The translations under genes were made by a program, and so were the position numbers. A DNA stretch of 50,216 nucleotides from an uncultured candidate division Zixibacteria bacterium. Its GTDB lineage: Bacteria > Zixibacteria > MSB-5A5 > SM1-73. Numbering within the stretch: position 1 is the first letter of the stretch; each line of letters opens with the position of its first letter. The notes beneath the pieces were generated by a model, which did not search any database, was not told the origin of the DNA, and saw only the letters and a program-made list of their open reading frames with translations. Positions 35,317 through 44,727 of this stretch are shown here, in pieces. The DNA lies in the NCBI GenBank assembly GCA_903908285.1, contig CAIVRH010000040.1, forward strand, positions 1 to 50,216, in the 5' to 3' direction.

Positions 35317-37287
35317 CTATAATTCATATTCCAACTTAACGATAAAATTCCGCCCATTTTGGGTTAAAGCGTCTTCCTTATGCTCATACCCACCGGGCAG
35401 TCTGTATTCAACAGCAAATAGATTTTTTACCAGAAAGGATGCCCGAATATGATTAAACAGTAATTTGCTGGTAAAATTAACATTAGTTAAAAGGTAAGGA
35501 TCGGTTTTGGTTCCATAGACGGTGATGCGTTCGGTTTCGTAGAGCCATTGGGGGGATGCATAAAAGCGATTGATCAATGGAATAGATAACCCGAGCTTAA
35601 AGATATGGCGGGGTGAATTAGTCAACTCTTTCTTGGTTTCAACATCCTCGGCTTTTTGATAGTTGTAGATGGCATATCCGGAGAGACCCGATTTCAAATG
35701 AGCATTCAACTCCAAGCCCAATCCATAGGCTTTTACCCGGTTAAGATTTTGAAACTGGAATAACGAATCTGCCGGATCGATGGTCTGATCAATCAAATTT
35801 GTCAATCGATAGTCATAAAGAGACATGATCCCATAAATTTCGCTGGAAATGCGTTGTTCCCACCCCACTTCCGCAGTTACAATTTTCTCCGGTTTTAGGG
35901 TGGGATTACTCTTATATCCTGAAGGCAGATCTTCGAAATCAACCTCATAGAGGTTGGGTGCCCGGTAAGCCTGGCCATACAGAAGTTTGAGCGTACCGGT
36001 TTTGATAGGATTATAAATAATTGCACCTCGGGGAGCAGTGAAGCCGGTGGTGGTTGAGTTTTCATCTCTCCGGATTCCCAGGATCAATGATAAATTCTCT
36101 TTGGCTTGAAACTCATTTTGAAAGTAAAGGGAAAAAGTGTTGTAAGGAAAATCTTTGAAAAAATAAGTTACATCCCGACTCCAATACCGGTAGTCCGCAC
36201 GAAGGTGTTTTTGATACTCACTGCCGAGAGTCAGCCGGTCATTGGACTTTATGTCCCACTGAAACTTTAACTCGGTTCCTATCCAGTTGCCGTCATCAGA
36301 ATCCCAGGTAAACGTATCAGCCGGATACCATCCCTTAAAGTTATAATGGTCATAGTATGACCGTAACATGATGCTCTTATCCCCACTGATTTTGTGGTCA
36401 TACTGGAGTTGGATGAACCTGCGATTATCCAAGGTTTTTGCGGCATCATCATTGAAGCTCATCTCCCAGGACGCGGTTGGAACTCCCTTCTTCCGGGAGG
36501 CCACCATCCCCTCCGCGGTAAAGTCGCGGTAGTGGATGGTAGTCAGAATCCCATAATACTTATCCCAATCCAGATTTTCCGCTATACCATTATGGGTGGA
36601 AGGGTCATCGAATTCTTCGAAGTATAAATTGTGACCTTTGATGTCGCCCCAAAGGCCGGAGATAAGTATATCCAAGCCATTATTCAACTCCTTTCCGAAC
36701 AAGGCAGACCCGCCAAACCTGCCATAACTGCCGGTTTCTGCTGCCAGAGCCAGTCCATCCACGGTATTTCCCTTTTTGGTGATGAGATTGATCACCGCAA
36801 ACATGGCATTGGTTCCATATAGGGCAGAACCAGGTCCCCGCACAATCTCTATCCTTTCAATTGCCGCCAAATCCAAACCCAGTTCCGTTCCAATGGCCGC
36901 CTGACCATAGAAATTTTCATTGAGAGTGTGCCCGTTGAGCAAAAGCAATACCCGGTCATTATAATCGGTGGGCCGGCTGAATCCACGCACCCCCAGATAG
37001 CTGTAGTTCCGATCGTTGCTGATATAAAATCCTCGAACCTGGTTGAGCACGTCTTCCAATGTTCTGTAACCATAGCGCTGGATATCTTGAGAGGTGATAA
37101 TGGTAACGGAAGCAGGAGCATCCCCAGTGCGCTGTTCATATTTGGCGGCGGTGCTGATATCGATATTCAACAATGAATCTAAGGATAGTTCTGCCGGATT
37201 CTGAACAGATTCTTGGGCAACTCCCCAATGAGGGAGAAGACATAGGCTGAGGAATATTAACCCGCATGAAATACATATAGATTTCAT
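35317..37287 (-). CDS. TonB-dependent outer-membrane receptor
   Basis: This is a 656-residue outer-membrane protein. A signal peptide covers about residues 1-24 (ending GVAQ). The region AELSLDSLLNIDISTAAKYE is TonB-box-like, as in BtuB/CirA-type receptors. The plug domain (about 55-170) has PASVTIITSQDIQRYGYRTL, LGVRGFSRPTDYNDR and IERIEIVRGPGSALYGTNAM. The remainder is a 22-strand-type barrel ending in FIVKLEYEL. The ligand is not predictable. The barrel is compact and has no sign of a SusD partner. It leads the run receptor-YfiR-kinase-kinase, so a signalling role in addition to, or instead of, uptake is likely. The start has GGAGAG upstream. Confidence 0.92.
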   Translation of the reverse strand: MKSICISCGLIFLSLCLLPHWGVAQESVQNPAELSLDSLLNIDISTAAKYEQRTGDAPASVTIITSQDIQRYGYRTLEDVLNQVRGFYISNDRNYSYLGVRGFSRPTDYNDRVLLLLNGHTLNENFYGQAAIGTELGLDLAAIERIEIVRGPGSALYGTNAMFAVINLITKKGNTVDGLALAAETGSYGRFGGSALFGKELNNGLDILISGLWGDIKGHNLYFEEFDDPSTHNGIAENLDWDKYYGILTTIHYRDFTAEGMVASRKKGVPTASWEMSFNDDAAKTLDNRRFIQLQYDHKISGDKSIMLRSYYDHYNFKGWYPADTFTWDSDDGNWIGTELKFQWDIKSNDRLTLGSEYQKHLRADYRYWSRDVTYFFKDFPYNTFSLYFQNEFQAKENLSLILGIRRDENSTTTGFTAPRGAIIYNPIKTGTLKLLYGQAYRAPNLYEVDFEDLPSGYKSNPTLKPEKIVTAEVGWEQRISSEIYGIMSLYDYRLTNLIDQTIDPADSLFQFQNLNRVKAYGLGLELNAHLKSGLSGYAIYNYQKAEDVETKKELTNSPRHIFKLGLSIPLINRFYASPQWLYETERITVYGTKTDPYLLTNVNFTSKLLFNHIRASFLVKNLFAVEYRLPGGYEHKEDALTQNGRNFIVKLEYEL

Positions 37288-37389
37288 AACAGCTCTCCAT
37301 GGGTTAAAGACAAAAGCACAAAAATTTGAGAAAATCCGGTCACTTTTATATTTTGGATTCTCTTTTACGGAGCCGTGGGGACTTAAGCT

Positions 37390-37401
37390 CTTGATATCAA
37401 G
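37390..37401. promoter_or_regulatory. Perfect 12-bp palindrome upstream of the receptor gene
   Basis: CTTGATATCAAG lies about 103 bp before the receptor start in a 172-bp spacer, partly extended by AAGC/GCTT on its outer sides. It has the size of a dimeric regulator site, but no regulator is known for it and chance cannot be excluded. Confidence 0.3.
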
Positions 37402-37459
37402 CTTTCTTTGGGAACGGTACGGATGTGAACAATACTAATGTGGGGACGTGTGTCAGAAG

Positions 37460-40400
37460 TTATAAACTGCTTTTCACCTTTATTAAGGGAGGTATATATT
37501 GTTTTAAGTTTTCGAATTCCTTCTTTAGCTTATCGATTATTTCACCGGCATCGGAGAGGTCATTTGCTCTGCCTAAAAGCTCCAGGCTAGATGCCAAATC
37601 TACTATCCTTTTTGCACCAAGATTTCCGGATGCACCTTTCAGGCTGTGCGATTCTCTTTCCACCAACTGAAAATCGCCTTGACGGACGGCTGTCCTTAGC
37701 TTATCTATTTGCTCGGGCAAGTAATTCATGAACTCCTCGAGCATCTCAGTCAGTAATTCTCTATCACCGTTCACCCGCTGAAGAACAGACTTAATATCTA
37801 GCGGAAGAATCGGTGAATGGCGGTTGTTTGGGGATGAGGCTTCAGGCGAGGGAATCTGTTTACGACGGGATGATTTAATCCACTTTTCTATGGTGTCGAT
37901 CATCACTTGGGGCTCGATGGGCTTGGAAATGTAGTCGTCCATCCCGGCCTTAAGGCATCTTTCCCGATCACCTTTCATGGCGTGAGCGGTCATAGCAATT
38001 ATGGGTGTGTGTTTTTCTTCTTTTTCCATTTTCCGGATTAACCGGGTAGCTTCAAATCCATCCATTTCCGGCATCTGCACATCCATGAAGATTAGATCGT
38101 AAGGAACTTGCTTTAAAGCTTCCACCGCCAATCGACCATTCTCCACCGGATCTACGGTAAAACCTGCTCTTTTAAGCAGAGTAACCGCTAATTTCAGGTT
38201 CATGGGATTGTCTTCCGCCACCAATATGCGCACCCTTTGTCGCTTTTGCTCGGCGAGGGTATGACGGGTAATCAATGGTATTGGTTCTAGCTTAGATTCA
38301 ACTTTCTTTCGGTTTAAAACGGTGATGATGGTATCGAATAATTGTGATTGCTTAACTGGTTTAGTAAGATATCCAGCACAGCCCAGTGTTTCCAACCGGG
38401 CGGCATCACCCCGCTCTCCGATGGAGGTTAGGATTACCATCGGCACATTTTTTGTTTCCGGATCGGCCTGGATGGCCCGCAGAGTCTCCTCTCCCCCCAT
38501 CCCCAGTATTTGCAAGTCCAGCAAGATCAAATCGTAGCATCCCTCCTCAAGCCGCTGGCTTTTCAATGCCGATATCGCTTCAGCGCTGCTTTCTACTGCA
38601 TGCGGGACACATTTGAAAGACTCCAGCATCTCAACCAGGATGTGGCGATTAGTAGGTTTATCGTCTATCACCAGAATCCGGCACCCGTGCAAATCTCGGA
38701 TAACAACCGGCAGAGCTTCTTTTGGTTCTTTTTGTTTTTCCAGGGTAACCGTAAACCAAAAACGGCTTCCCTTGCCGGGATGACTTTCCACCCCGATCTG
38801 TCCTTTCATCAACTCTACTAAATGCTTGGAGATGGACAAGCCCAATCCCGTACCTCCATATCTGCGGGTGGTAGAACCATCAGCCTGAGTAAAGCTTTCA
38901 AATATTCTATAGGTGTTGTCCTTGGAGATTCCGATTCCGGTATCGGTAACCGAGAAAATAAGGGTGGCTTGCTTTTCAGTTTCTTCCTTCAACTCTAGCT
39001 GGATAACCACTTCTCCTGCTTCAGTAAATTTAATAGCGTTTCCACCCAGATTCATGAGCACCTGTCGCAACCTGCCGGGATCACCCTGCAGAAATGTCGG
39101 AACCGTATGGTGAATCGAACAGGCCAATTCGAGTCCCTTGGCAGAAGCTTTAGGGGTTAAGGTATCAGTCACCCCTTCGACCATAACCCGAAGATCAAAA
39201 TCGATGTTCTCCAGTTCAACCCGCCCGGCTTCAATCTTCGACAGATCCAGGATATCATCCAATAATCTCAGCAGGGAATAGGAGCTTTCCTTGACTATAT
39301 TCAAATATTCCCGCTGCTCAGTATTTAATTCCGTATCCAGAGCTATGCCGGTCATTCCAATGATCGCGTTCATCGGGGTACGGATTTCGTGGCTCATATT
39401 TGCCAAAAACTCACTTTTCAGCCGGTTGGCTTCCTCGGCTTCTTCCTTGGCTTTTTTAAGTGTTTCCTCGATCCACTTGCGCTCGGTAATATCGGTAATG
39501 GTTCCCACGAAACCAGCAATTTCACCGGTGGGAGCAATTTCCGGCGTAGCTTGTCCCAGCACCCAGCTGGGCACACCGTCGGGACGTCGAAAGTAAAACT
39601 CTAACTTAAATGGTATTCCTCTCTCAGTACATCGCTTCCATTCCTTATTAACAAACTCCCGGTCCTCCGGATGTATGGTCTTAATCCAACCCTCACCCTG
39701 AGCCTGTTCTGCCGTAATGCCGGTAATCTCACACCAGCGCTGATTCACGAACAGATAACTACCCTGGGCATTTGCCCGGAAGATTCCCACCGGCGAGATC
39801 TGGGAGAGGGTTTGGAACAGTACTTTACTTTCGTACAGCTGCTTTTCTGCCTGTTTTCGCTCGGTGATGTCCTGTCCCTGTGCTATGGTAGCCACGAGGG
39901 TTTTTCCATCGTCGGCATAGACGTTAGCTGAATTCCAAAGCACTATCCGAGTATCACCAGTTTTGCGAAGAATCGGAATCTCCACCACTTCCCAATATAC
40001 TCCGTCCAAGGTATGATAGATCTTATCCAATGATTCTTTCCGAGTCACTTGGGGGAATAAGATACTTAAATCCTTTCCCAGAACTTCTTCTGCTTTATAA
40101 TTGGTTAAATGCTCAAAAGCATGGTTAAATCGGGTAATCTTGAATTCCGAATCCCAACAGATTATGGGAGCATTGGCATAATTGAGCAAATTTTCCAGAT
40201 AGTTACGGGTCTGACGGAGTTCCTCTTCTGCTTGCTTCCGCTCGGTGTTGTCTCGAAAAACTCCGAATGTACCGATAAAAGCCCCATTTCGGTCGTAGCG
40301 TGGAGCAGCAGTTATCAGAACGAAACGTTTTTCTCCATCCGGTCTGATGATTTCGACCTCATATGAACTTCTTATCCCTTCACGCCGTTTATCGGTTTGC

Positions 40401-43147
40401 GCTTGGATGATGTTAAACTGTTCCGGTACGGTGAATTCGCTTAGATTTCTATCAATCAGGCCACCGGGAGATACGCCAAATATTCTATCTGCGGCTGGAT
40501 TGGCAAAGACAATTCGCTCTTCTAAATCCGCTGAAACCACCCCTTCACCCTGATTATCCACCAAATCCCGGTATTTCTCCTCACTTTCTTTAAGCGCTTC
40601 CTCGGCTCGTCTCCGTTCAGTGATATCTTCCAGCTTCTCCATAGCACCGACCAGGTTTCCTTGGGTATCCTTGATTGCCACAGCCGTAAAATAAAGCCAC
40701 TTTCCACCCTCGCCTAACAAGGGGAAATAATCTGTGGCTTCATAACCCTCCTCCACCAATTCCGACTTCTTGTATTTTCCGGTATACCATTGGGATATTT
40801 CTTCAATTCTGCCATCTACCATGAGATCAGCCATACAAGGCCTTTCTCTATCGTAGAACGCTTTCCAGTGTTGATTGGTACCGATGATTTCCTCTGCTTT
40901 TAATCCGGTGCATTTCTCCAAAGCTCTGTTCCAAAGGATAACCTTGTGATCGTTTCCAATAACAAATGTAGGAATGGGGGAACCATAAATGACACTTCGT
41001 AATTTCTGCTCACTTTGTTTCAATGCTTCCTCTACCCGTTTGCGCTCGGTAATGTCTATGAATGACCCCTCGAGGTACCCTTCGCTCGGGTACATGGTGA
41101 GGGAGACTAGGACAGTTCTTATCGAACCATCCTTAGCGAGAGCATCGAACTCGAAATCACTAATAAATCCCTCTTGTTTCAGGCAATAGATCATCTCCTT
41201 GCGCTGTTCAGGATGAACCCACCAGATGGTTGCCGGCTTGCCCAGCAGCTCTTCTCGGGAATAACCCATGATCCTAGTCAGCTCCTCGTTTACTTCAAGG
41301 ATTTCCGAGCCATCGATACGGTTACGGAACATGCCCACCCGGGCTTTCTCGAAGAGGTTACGGTACTTTATCTCGCTCTTGCGCAGCACCTCCTCCGCCT
41401 GCTTGCGCTTGGTGATATCATCAAAAATTGCTACACAATATTCCTTTCTCATACTGAAAACCTTGATGGACAGCCACCGTCCTAATGGCTTTAAATCAAT
41501 TTCGAATTCTTCGGATTTGCCGCTCAAAGCAACCCGGCTGTAGATCTCAAACAATTCCGGATTTGTTTCTCTGATTCCCGGAATCACCTCGGTTACTCGT
41601 TTTTCCACCACGTTTTTAAGGCCGGTCAACCGTTCAAAGGATTCGTTGACATCCAGATAGATGAAATCCACCGGGTGATTCTGATCATCATACAGCATTT
41701 TGCAGTAGGCAAACCCATCCAGCATATTTTCAAAAAGAGAACGATAGCGTACCTCGCTTTCCCGTACTGCTTCATTCGCCTGCTTGCGCTCGGTGATATC
41801 TCGGATAATAACCAGGTCTGCCGGTCTATCCTCATATTCAATTAAGGAAGCGCTAATTTCTACCGGTATAGGTTGACCTTTTCCCGAGAGCAACTCCGCT
41901 TCATATCTACTGGGAACTTCAATTCCGGATATTCTTTGTTTGTACCTTTCAATGACCAAATCTTTATATAACGGAGCAACTAAATTGGCGAAATCCCTCC
42001 CTATTATCTCTTCGGTGGGATAGCCAAGTATAGACAGCATGGTGGTGTTAGCGAATTTTATAATGCGGTCCTGGATGATGATAATCCCGTCATTTCCGCT
42101 CTCCACAATGGTGGAATACTTCGCTTCACTTTTCTGCAGGTCGTCCTCCGCTTTCAAGCGGGCTAACGCCGAGCCGATTTGAACGGCGATCAGTTCAAGC
42201 GCGTTACGGGCGGTATCAGACACCTCATCAAATTCATGGGATGCCATATTCATACAGGCAATCACCTTTCCCTCATACTTAATCGGGACGATGGCAGCGG
42301 CGCGTAAATTTTCAGCCAGTCTTACTTCATCCAAGGGAACATCCAGATGCAGGTAGGAGGTATAGACCGGCTTGCCCTGCATGGCCAAGCGGGCACTGGC
42401 AGAATTTACATCGTAGAGGGATACGCTCTTTACAAATTCAGGCGACAGACCCATGCTGTGCTTAAGAATCAAAGCCCCGGTGATTTTATCGACAAGATAA
42501 ACTCCGCCGGAGTCCATCCGGGATGCACTAATGGCTGCTTCCGTGCATAGTCTTAAACCCTCATCCAAACCAGGAGTAGAGCTTAACGCCAGCCCCAAAT
42601 CACGTTGAATGCGGGTCATACTCTCCGCTTTCTTGCGTTCCGTGATGTTCCTCACAATTACGATGATCTGGTTTTCCAACAGAGGCAGAAGTCTGGCTTC
42701 ATAGAAAGATTCGTGGTCTTTTATAGTTATCGAGTACTCCATAATAACCAGAGAATTGGTCCGGTTTAGCTGTTCGATCGCTTCCTGAAATCTGCCTCCC
42801 ACATCTTTTAGCGGAATATCCTGGATTCGTTTCCCTACCAGTTTCCCTTGGGGGTAATATAAGTCGACATTACTGCCGGCTTTGTATTCCAGGATGGTTC
42901 CATCCGCATCCAGCCGAAAGAATAGATCCGGGAAAGCTTGGTAGACCGCCCGCATCTCGGAATTCCTTTGAAGCAGTTCTTGCGAACTCAGCTCGAGGGA
43001 CCTTTCCAGCATGCGGCGGTCAGCGTCGTATTCCTGATAGGCAGTGTTAACCGTTTCAAGGAATTCCCGCCATTCCTGGAGAATCGAATCCGAATTTCCC
43101 AGATGGCGCTTCAGTTGGCGCTTTAATAAACTATGCGTTTGTTCCAC
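37460..43147 (-). CDS. Giant soluble hybrid histidine kinase: eight PAS, GAF, HisKA, ATPase, two receivers, Hpt (1895 aa)
   Basis: No membrane segment or signal peptide is seen, so it should be cytoplasmic. Domain order: an alpha-helical start; PAS at about 65-172; GAF at 180-330; then PAS at 340-455, 463-583, 590-703, 710-845 (with an insertion containing [11 protein letters not shown]), 855-972, 980-1100 and 1108-1223. HisKA has His1253, followed by the ATPase with intact boxes. Receiver 1 has Asp1544 (in [11 protein letters not shown], slightly divergent), receiver 2 Asp1689, and Hpt His1834 in [14 protein letters not shown]. The start is GTG at 43147 with AAAGG just upstream, inside the end of the FIST gene. 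Only 2 nt separate the FIST stop from this start, so translation is probably coupled. Eight PAS and a GAF suggest several cofactors or signals. Confidence 0.92.
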   Translation of the reverse strand: MEQTHSLLKRQLKRHLGNSDSILQEWREFLETVNTAYQEYDADRRMLERSLELSSQELLQRNSEMRAVYQAFPDLFFRLDADGTILEYKAGSNVDLYYPQGKLVGKRIQDIPLKDVGGRFQEAIEQLNRTNSLVIMEYSITIKDHESFYEARLLPLLENQIIVIVRNITERKKAESMTRIQRDLGLALSSTPGLDEGLRLCTEAAISASRMDSGGVYLVDKITGALILKHSMGLSPEFVKSVSLYDVNSASARLAMQGKPVYTSYLHLDVPLDEVRLAENLRAAAIVPIKYEGKVIACMNMASHEFDEVSDTARNALELIAVQIGSALARLKAEDDLQKSEAKYSTIVESGNDGIIIIQDRIIKFANTTMLSILGYPTEEIIGRDFANLVAPLYKDLVIERYKQRISGIEVPSRYEAELLSGKGQPIPVEISASLIEYEDRPADLVIIRDITERKQANEAVRESEVRYRSLFENMLDGFAYCKMLYDDQNHPVDFIYLDVNESFERLTGLKNVVEKRVTEVIPGIRETNPELFEIYSRVALSGKSEEFEIDLKPLGRWLSIKVFSMRKEYCVAIFDDITKRKQAEEVLRKSEIKYRNLFEKARVGMFRNRIDGSEILEVNEELTRIMGYSREELLGKPATIWWVHPEQRKEMIYCLKQEGFISDFEFDALAKDGSIRTVLVSLTMYPSEGYLEGSFIDITERKRVEEALKQSEQKLRSVIYGSPIPTFVIGNDHKVILWNRALEKCTGLKAEEIIGTNQHWKAFYDRERPCMADLMVDGRIEEISQWYTGKYKKSELVEEGYEATDYFPLLGEGGKWLYFTAVAIKDTQGNLVGAMEKLEDITERRRAEEALKESEEKYRDLVDNQGEGVVSADLEERIVFANPAADRIFGVSPGGLIDRNLSEFTVPEQFNIIQAQTDKRREGIRSSYEVEIIRPDGEKRFVLITAAPRYDRNGAFIGTFGVFRDNTERKQAEEELRQTRNYLENLLNYANAPIICWDSEFKITRFNHAFEHLTNYKAEEVLGKDLSILFPQVTRKESLDKIYHTLDGVYWEVVEIPILRKTGDTRIVLWNSANVYADDGKTLVATIAQGQDITERKQAEKQLYESKVLFQTLSQISPVGIFRANAQGSYLFVNQRWCEITGITAEQAQGEGWIKTIHPEDREFVNKEWKRCTERGIPFKLEFYFRRPDGVPSWVLGQATPEIAPTGEIAGFVGTITDITERKWIEETLKKAKEEAEEANRLKSEFLANMSHEIRTPMNAIIGMTGIALDTELNTEQREYLNIVKESSYSLLRLLDDILDLSKIEAGRVELENIDFDLRVMVEGVTDTLTPKASAKGLELACSIHHTVPTFLQGDPGRLRQVLMNLGGNAIKFTEAGEVVIQLELKEETEKQATLIFSVTDTGIGISKDNTYRIFESFTQADGSTTRRYGGTGLGLSISKHLVELMKGQIGVESHPGKGSRFWFTVTLEKQKEPKEALPVVIRDLHGCRILVIDDKPTNRHILVEMLESFKCVPHAVESSAEAISALKSQRLEEGCYDLILLDLQILGMGGEETLRAIQADPETKNVPMVILTSIGERGDAARLETLGCAGYLTKPVKQSQLFDTIITVLNRKKVESKLEPIPLITRHTLAEQKRQRVRILVAEDNPMNLKLAVTLLKRAGFTVDPVENGRLAVEALKQVPYDLIFMDVQMPEMDGFEATRLIRKMEKEEKHTPIIAMTAHAMKGDRERCLKAGMDDYISKPIEPQVMIDTIEKWIKSSRRKQIPSPEASSPNNRHSPILPLDIKSVLQRVNGDRELLTEMLEEFMNYLPEQIDKLRTAVRQGDFQLVERESHSLKGASGNLGAKRIVDLASSLELLGRANDLSDAGEIIDKLKKEFENLKQYIPPLIKVKSSL

Positions 43148-43149
43148 GG

Positions 43150-44289
43150 CTACCTTTCCGACAAGGTGGTGATGGTCATGGTCTGATTATGTAATTTACA
43201 GGGAGACCCGGGCATGGATGGCGAGATTTCGCCATAAGAATAAAATCCGGCTAAAACTGCTTTATCGCCCAACACCTCCCGGACCCCCTCGACTTCTTCT
43301 TCGATTCTCTGCTTTAGCACCATTTTTCTGCCGACACAGCTGATGAGAATGGCTAAGTCCGGTGTGATTGAACCTATAGCTTGGTAACTGGTTTTAGCCG
43401 CATCCACCGCGCCGTCGATCAAACGATCGAAATTGGCTTTCATCAAATGCACATACGCTCCCTCCGGCACATCTCCGGCAAAGGTCAAGCTTTGTTCTTT
43501 CTCGCTCACCGACAGAATGGTGCGAACTACTCCGGATTCTCCCTCCTTAGTCCGAAGGTTCAACGGGAACAGAAGTCCGGTGGCGGGCAGACCTTGAGCA
43601 TGTTCACCTAAATACCTCTTGTACAACTCCAAAGCCGATTCCCCTTCCAACTCATACAACACATTCCCCTTGGATTTGGTTATCAGCCTATCGGGACCAA
43701 ATGCATCCCATCCTCCGAAGGAGCCGTAACCCACTTTCAACCGGTTTCCATATAAACCCATCACCGCAATGGTGTCTTTCTTGGGTGGACTATCCAACAT
43801 AACCAGTGTTTCCTCGAATCGCCCGCCATCCCCGGACAATCCGCCGGTAACGGAGACCTTCTCCGGCAGATTTTTGGTCAAACCCTTAACCAGATCGCTT
43901 CCGTTTATTTTGAGCCCGTCCGAGAGCACCAAAACATGTGCCAGTCCATTCTTATCCAGGGATCGGGCCAGATGTTCGCCGGCTTGAAAACCACTGTCTA
44001 TTTCCGATATTTTTATTTGAGCCCCCTCCAACTGGGTGTGTTCAAAGTTAACCGCAGTTACCACCAGAGAATCATCAGAGACTTGAGTACCATAAATTTC
44101 GCCGGCAGTGGAGCAACCAAAAAGATGAGCTTTCGGATAAACCTTCCTAATCTCATCCATATATTTTTGTTTTTTTAATATCGAAGTGCTGCCAAACAGC
44201 AGCACCAGCTGCACGGACTCACCTAATTGACCCGGTACTTTTGGCTCCCATCCTTTTTCTTTGGTCCATCTATTTTGTTCAGTTTCCAC
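43150..44289 (-). CDS. FIST domain sensory protein
   Basis: This is a cytoplasmic FIST_N/FIST_C protein of 379 residues. Motifs are LVLLFGSTSIL, HLFGCSTAGEI, VTGGLSGDGGRF and the end segment AGFYSYGEISPS followed by HNQTMTITTL, which closes the FIST_C domain. I choose GTG 44289 because AGGGGG lies 6 nt upstream and the product METEQNRWTKEKGW then begins as FIST proteins do; the ATG at 44310 has no ribosome-binding site and would add 7 residues. FIST domains are thought to bind small ligands such as amino acids and often sit by signal-transduction genes. The gene ends 2 nt before the 1895-residue kinase, so it is most likely an input for that kinase. Confidence 0.9.
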   Translation of the reverse strand: METEQNRWTKEKGWEPKVPGQLGESVQLVLLFGSTSILKKQKYMDEIRKVYPKAHLFGCSTAGEIYGTQVSDDSLVVTAVNFEHTQLEGAQIKISEIDSGFQAGEHLARSLDKNGLAHVLVLSDGLKINGSDLVKGLTKNLPEKVSVTGGLSGDGGRFEETLVMLDSPPKKDTIAVMGLYGNRLKVGYGSFGGWDAFGPDRLITKSKGNVLYELEGESALELYKRYLGEHAQGLPATGLLFPLNLRTKEGESGVVRTILSVSEKEQSLTFAGDVPEGAYVHLMKANFDRLIDGAVDAAKTSYQAIGSITPDLAILISCVGRKMVLKQRIEEEVEGVREVLGDKAVLAGFYSYGEISPSMPGSPCKLHNQTMTITTLSER

Positions 44290-44310
44290 GGCATACCCCC
44301 TTTCCGGCAT

Positions 44311-44727
44311 ATTAAACGGATTAAGTTTTAAGGCTGAGCTTCATACCGATTGCTTTAAGCTAAAACTAACTCCATAAGATCGGATTACAGCAGCTCTTTT
44401 GCTGTTTTACCGCTCCTCCTCGCTTGGGAATTACAGTAAGCATAATCCAGAAACATGGTTAAACTGCGCTTCTCCGACAGTATATTTTCTTGGGGACAAA
44501 AACGTTACTTTTAAAGCAATCGGGTAGCTTTGATACTCTTTATATATTACAAATCGGCTTTAAGTCTTAGCACTTTAGAATTAAGCTTTACCTTTATATC
44601 GTCCCCTGTTGATAGATGGCTAAAGGTAACCTGCTGCATGGTTGGGCAGTCGGTTCCGGCCACTTCTCTCATTCCCGGATGTGATCAATTTGTCAAAACA
44701 AACGGAAGTCCTTTTTCCCCACCAACA
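44311..44727. other. 417-bp spacer between the FIST gene and the XylR_N kinase gene
   Basis: No gene is seen. On the minus strand there is a small hairpin ACAGCA/TGCTGT at about 44393-44411 with no T-run, so neither a terminator for the upstream kinase nor a clear promoter for the FIST gene could be named. Transcription may be read through or separately started. Confidence 0.3.
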
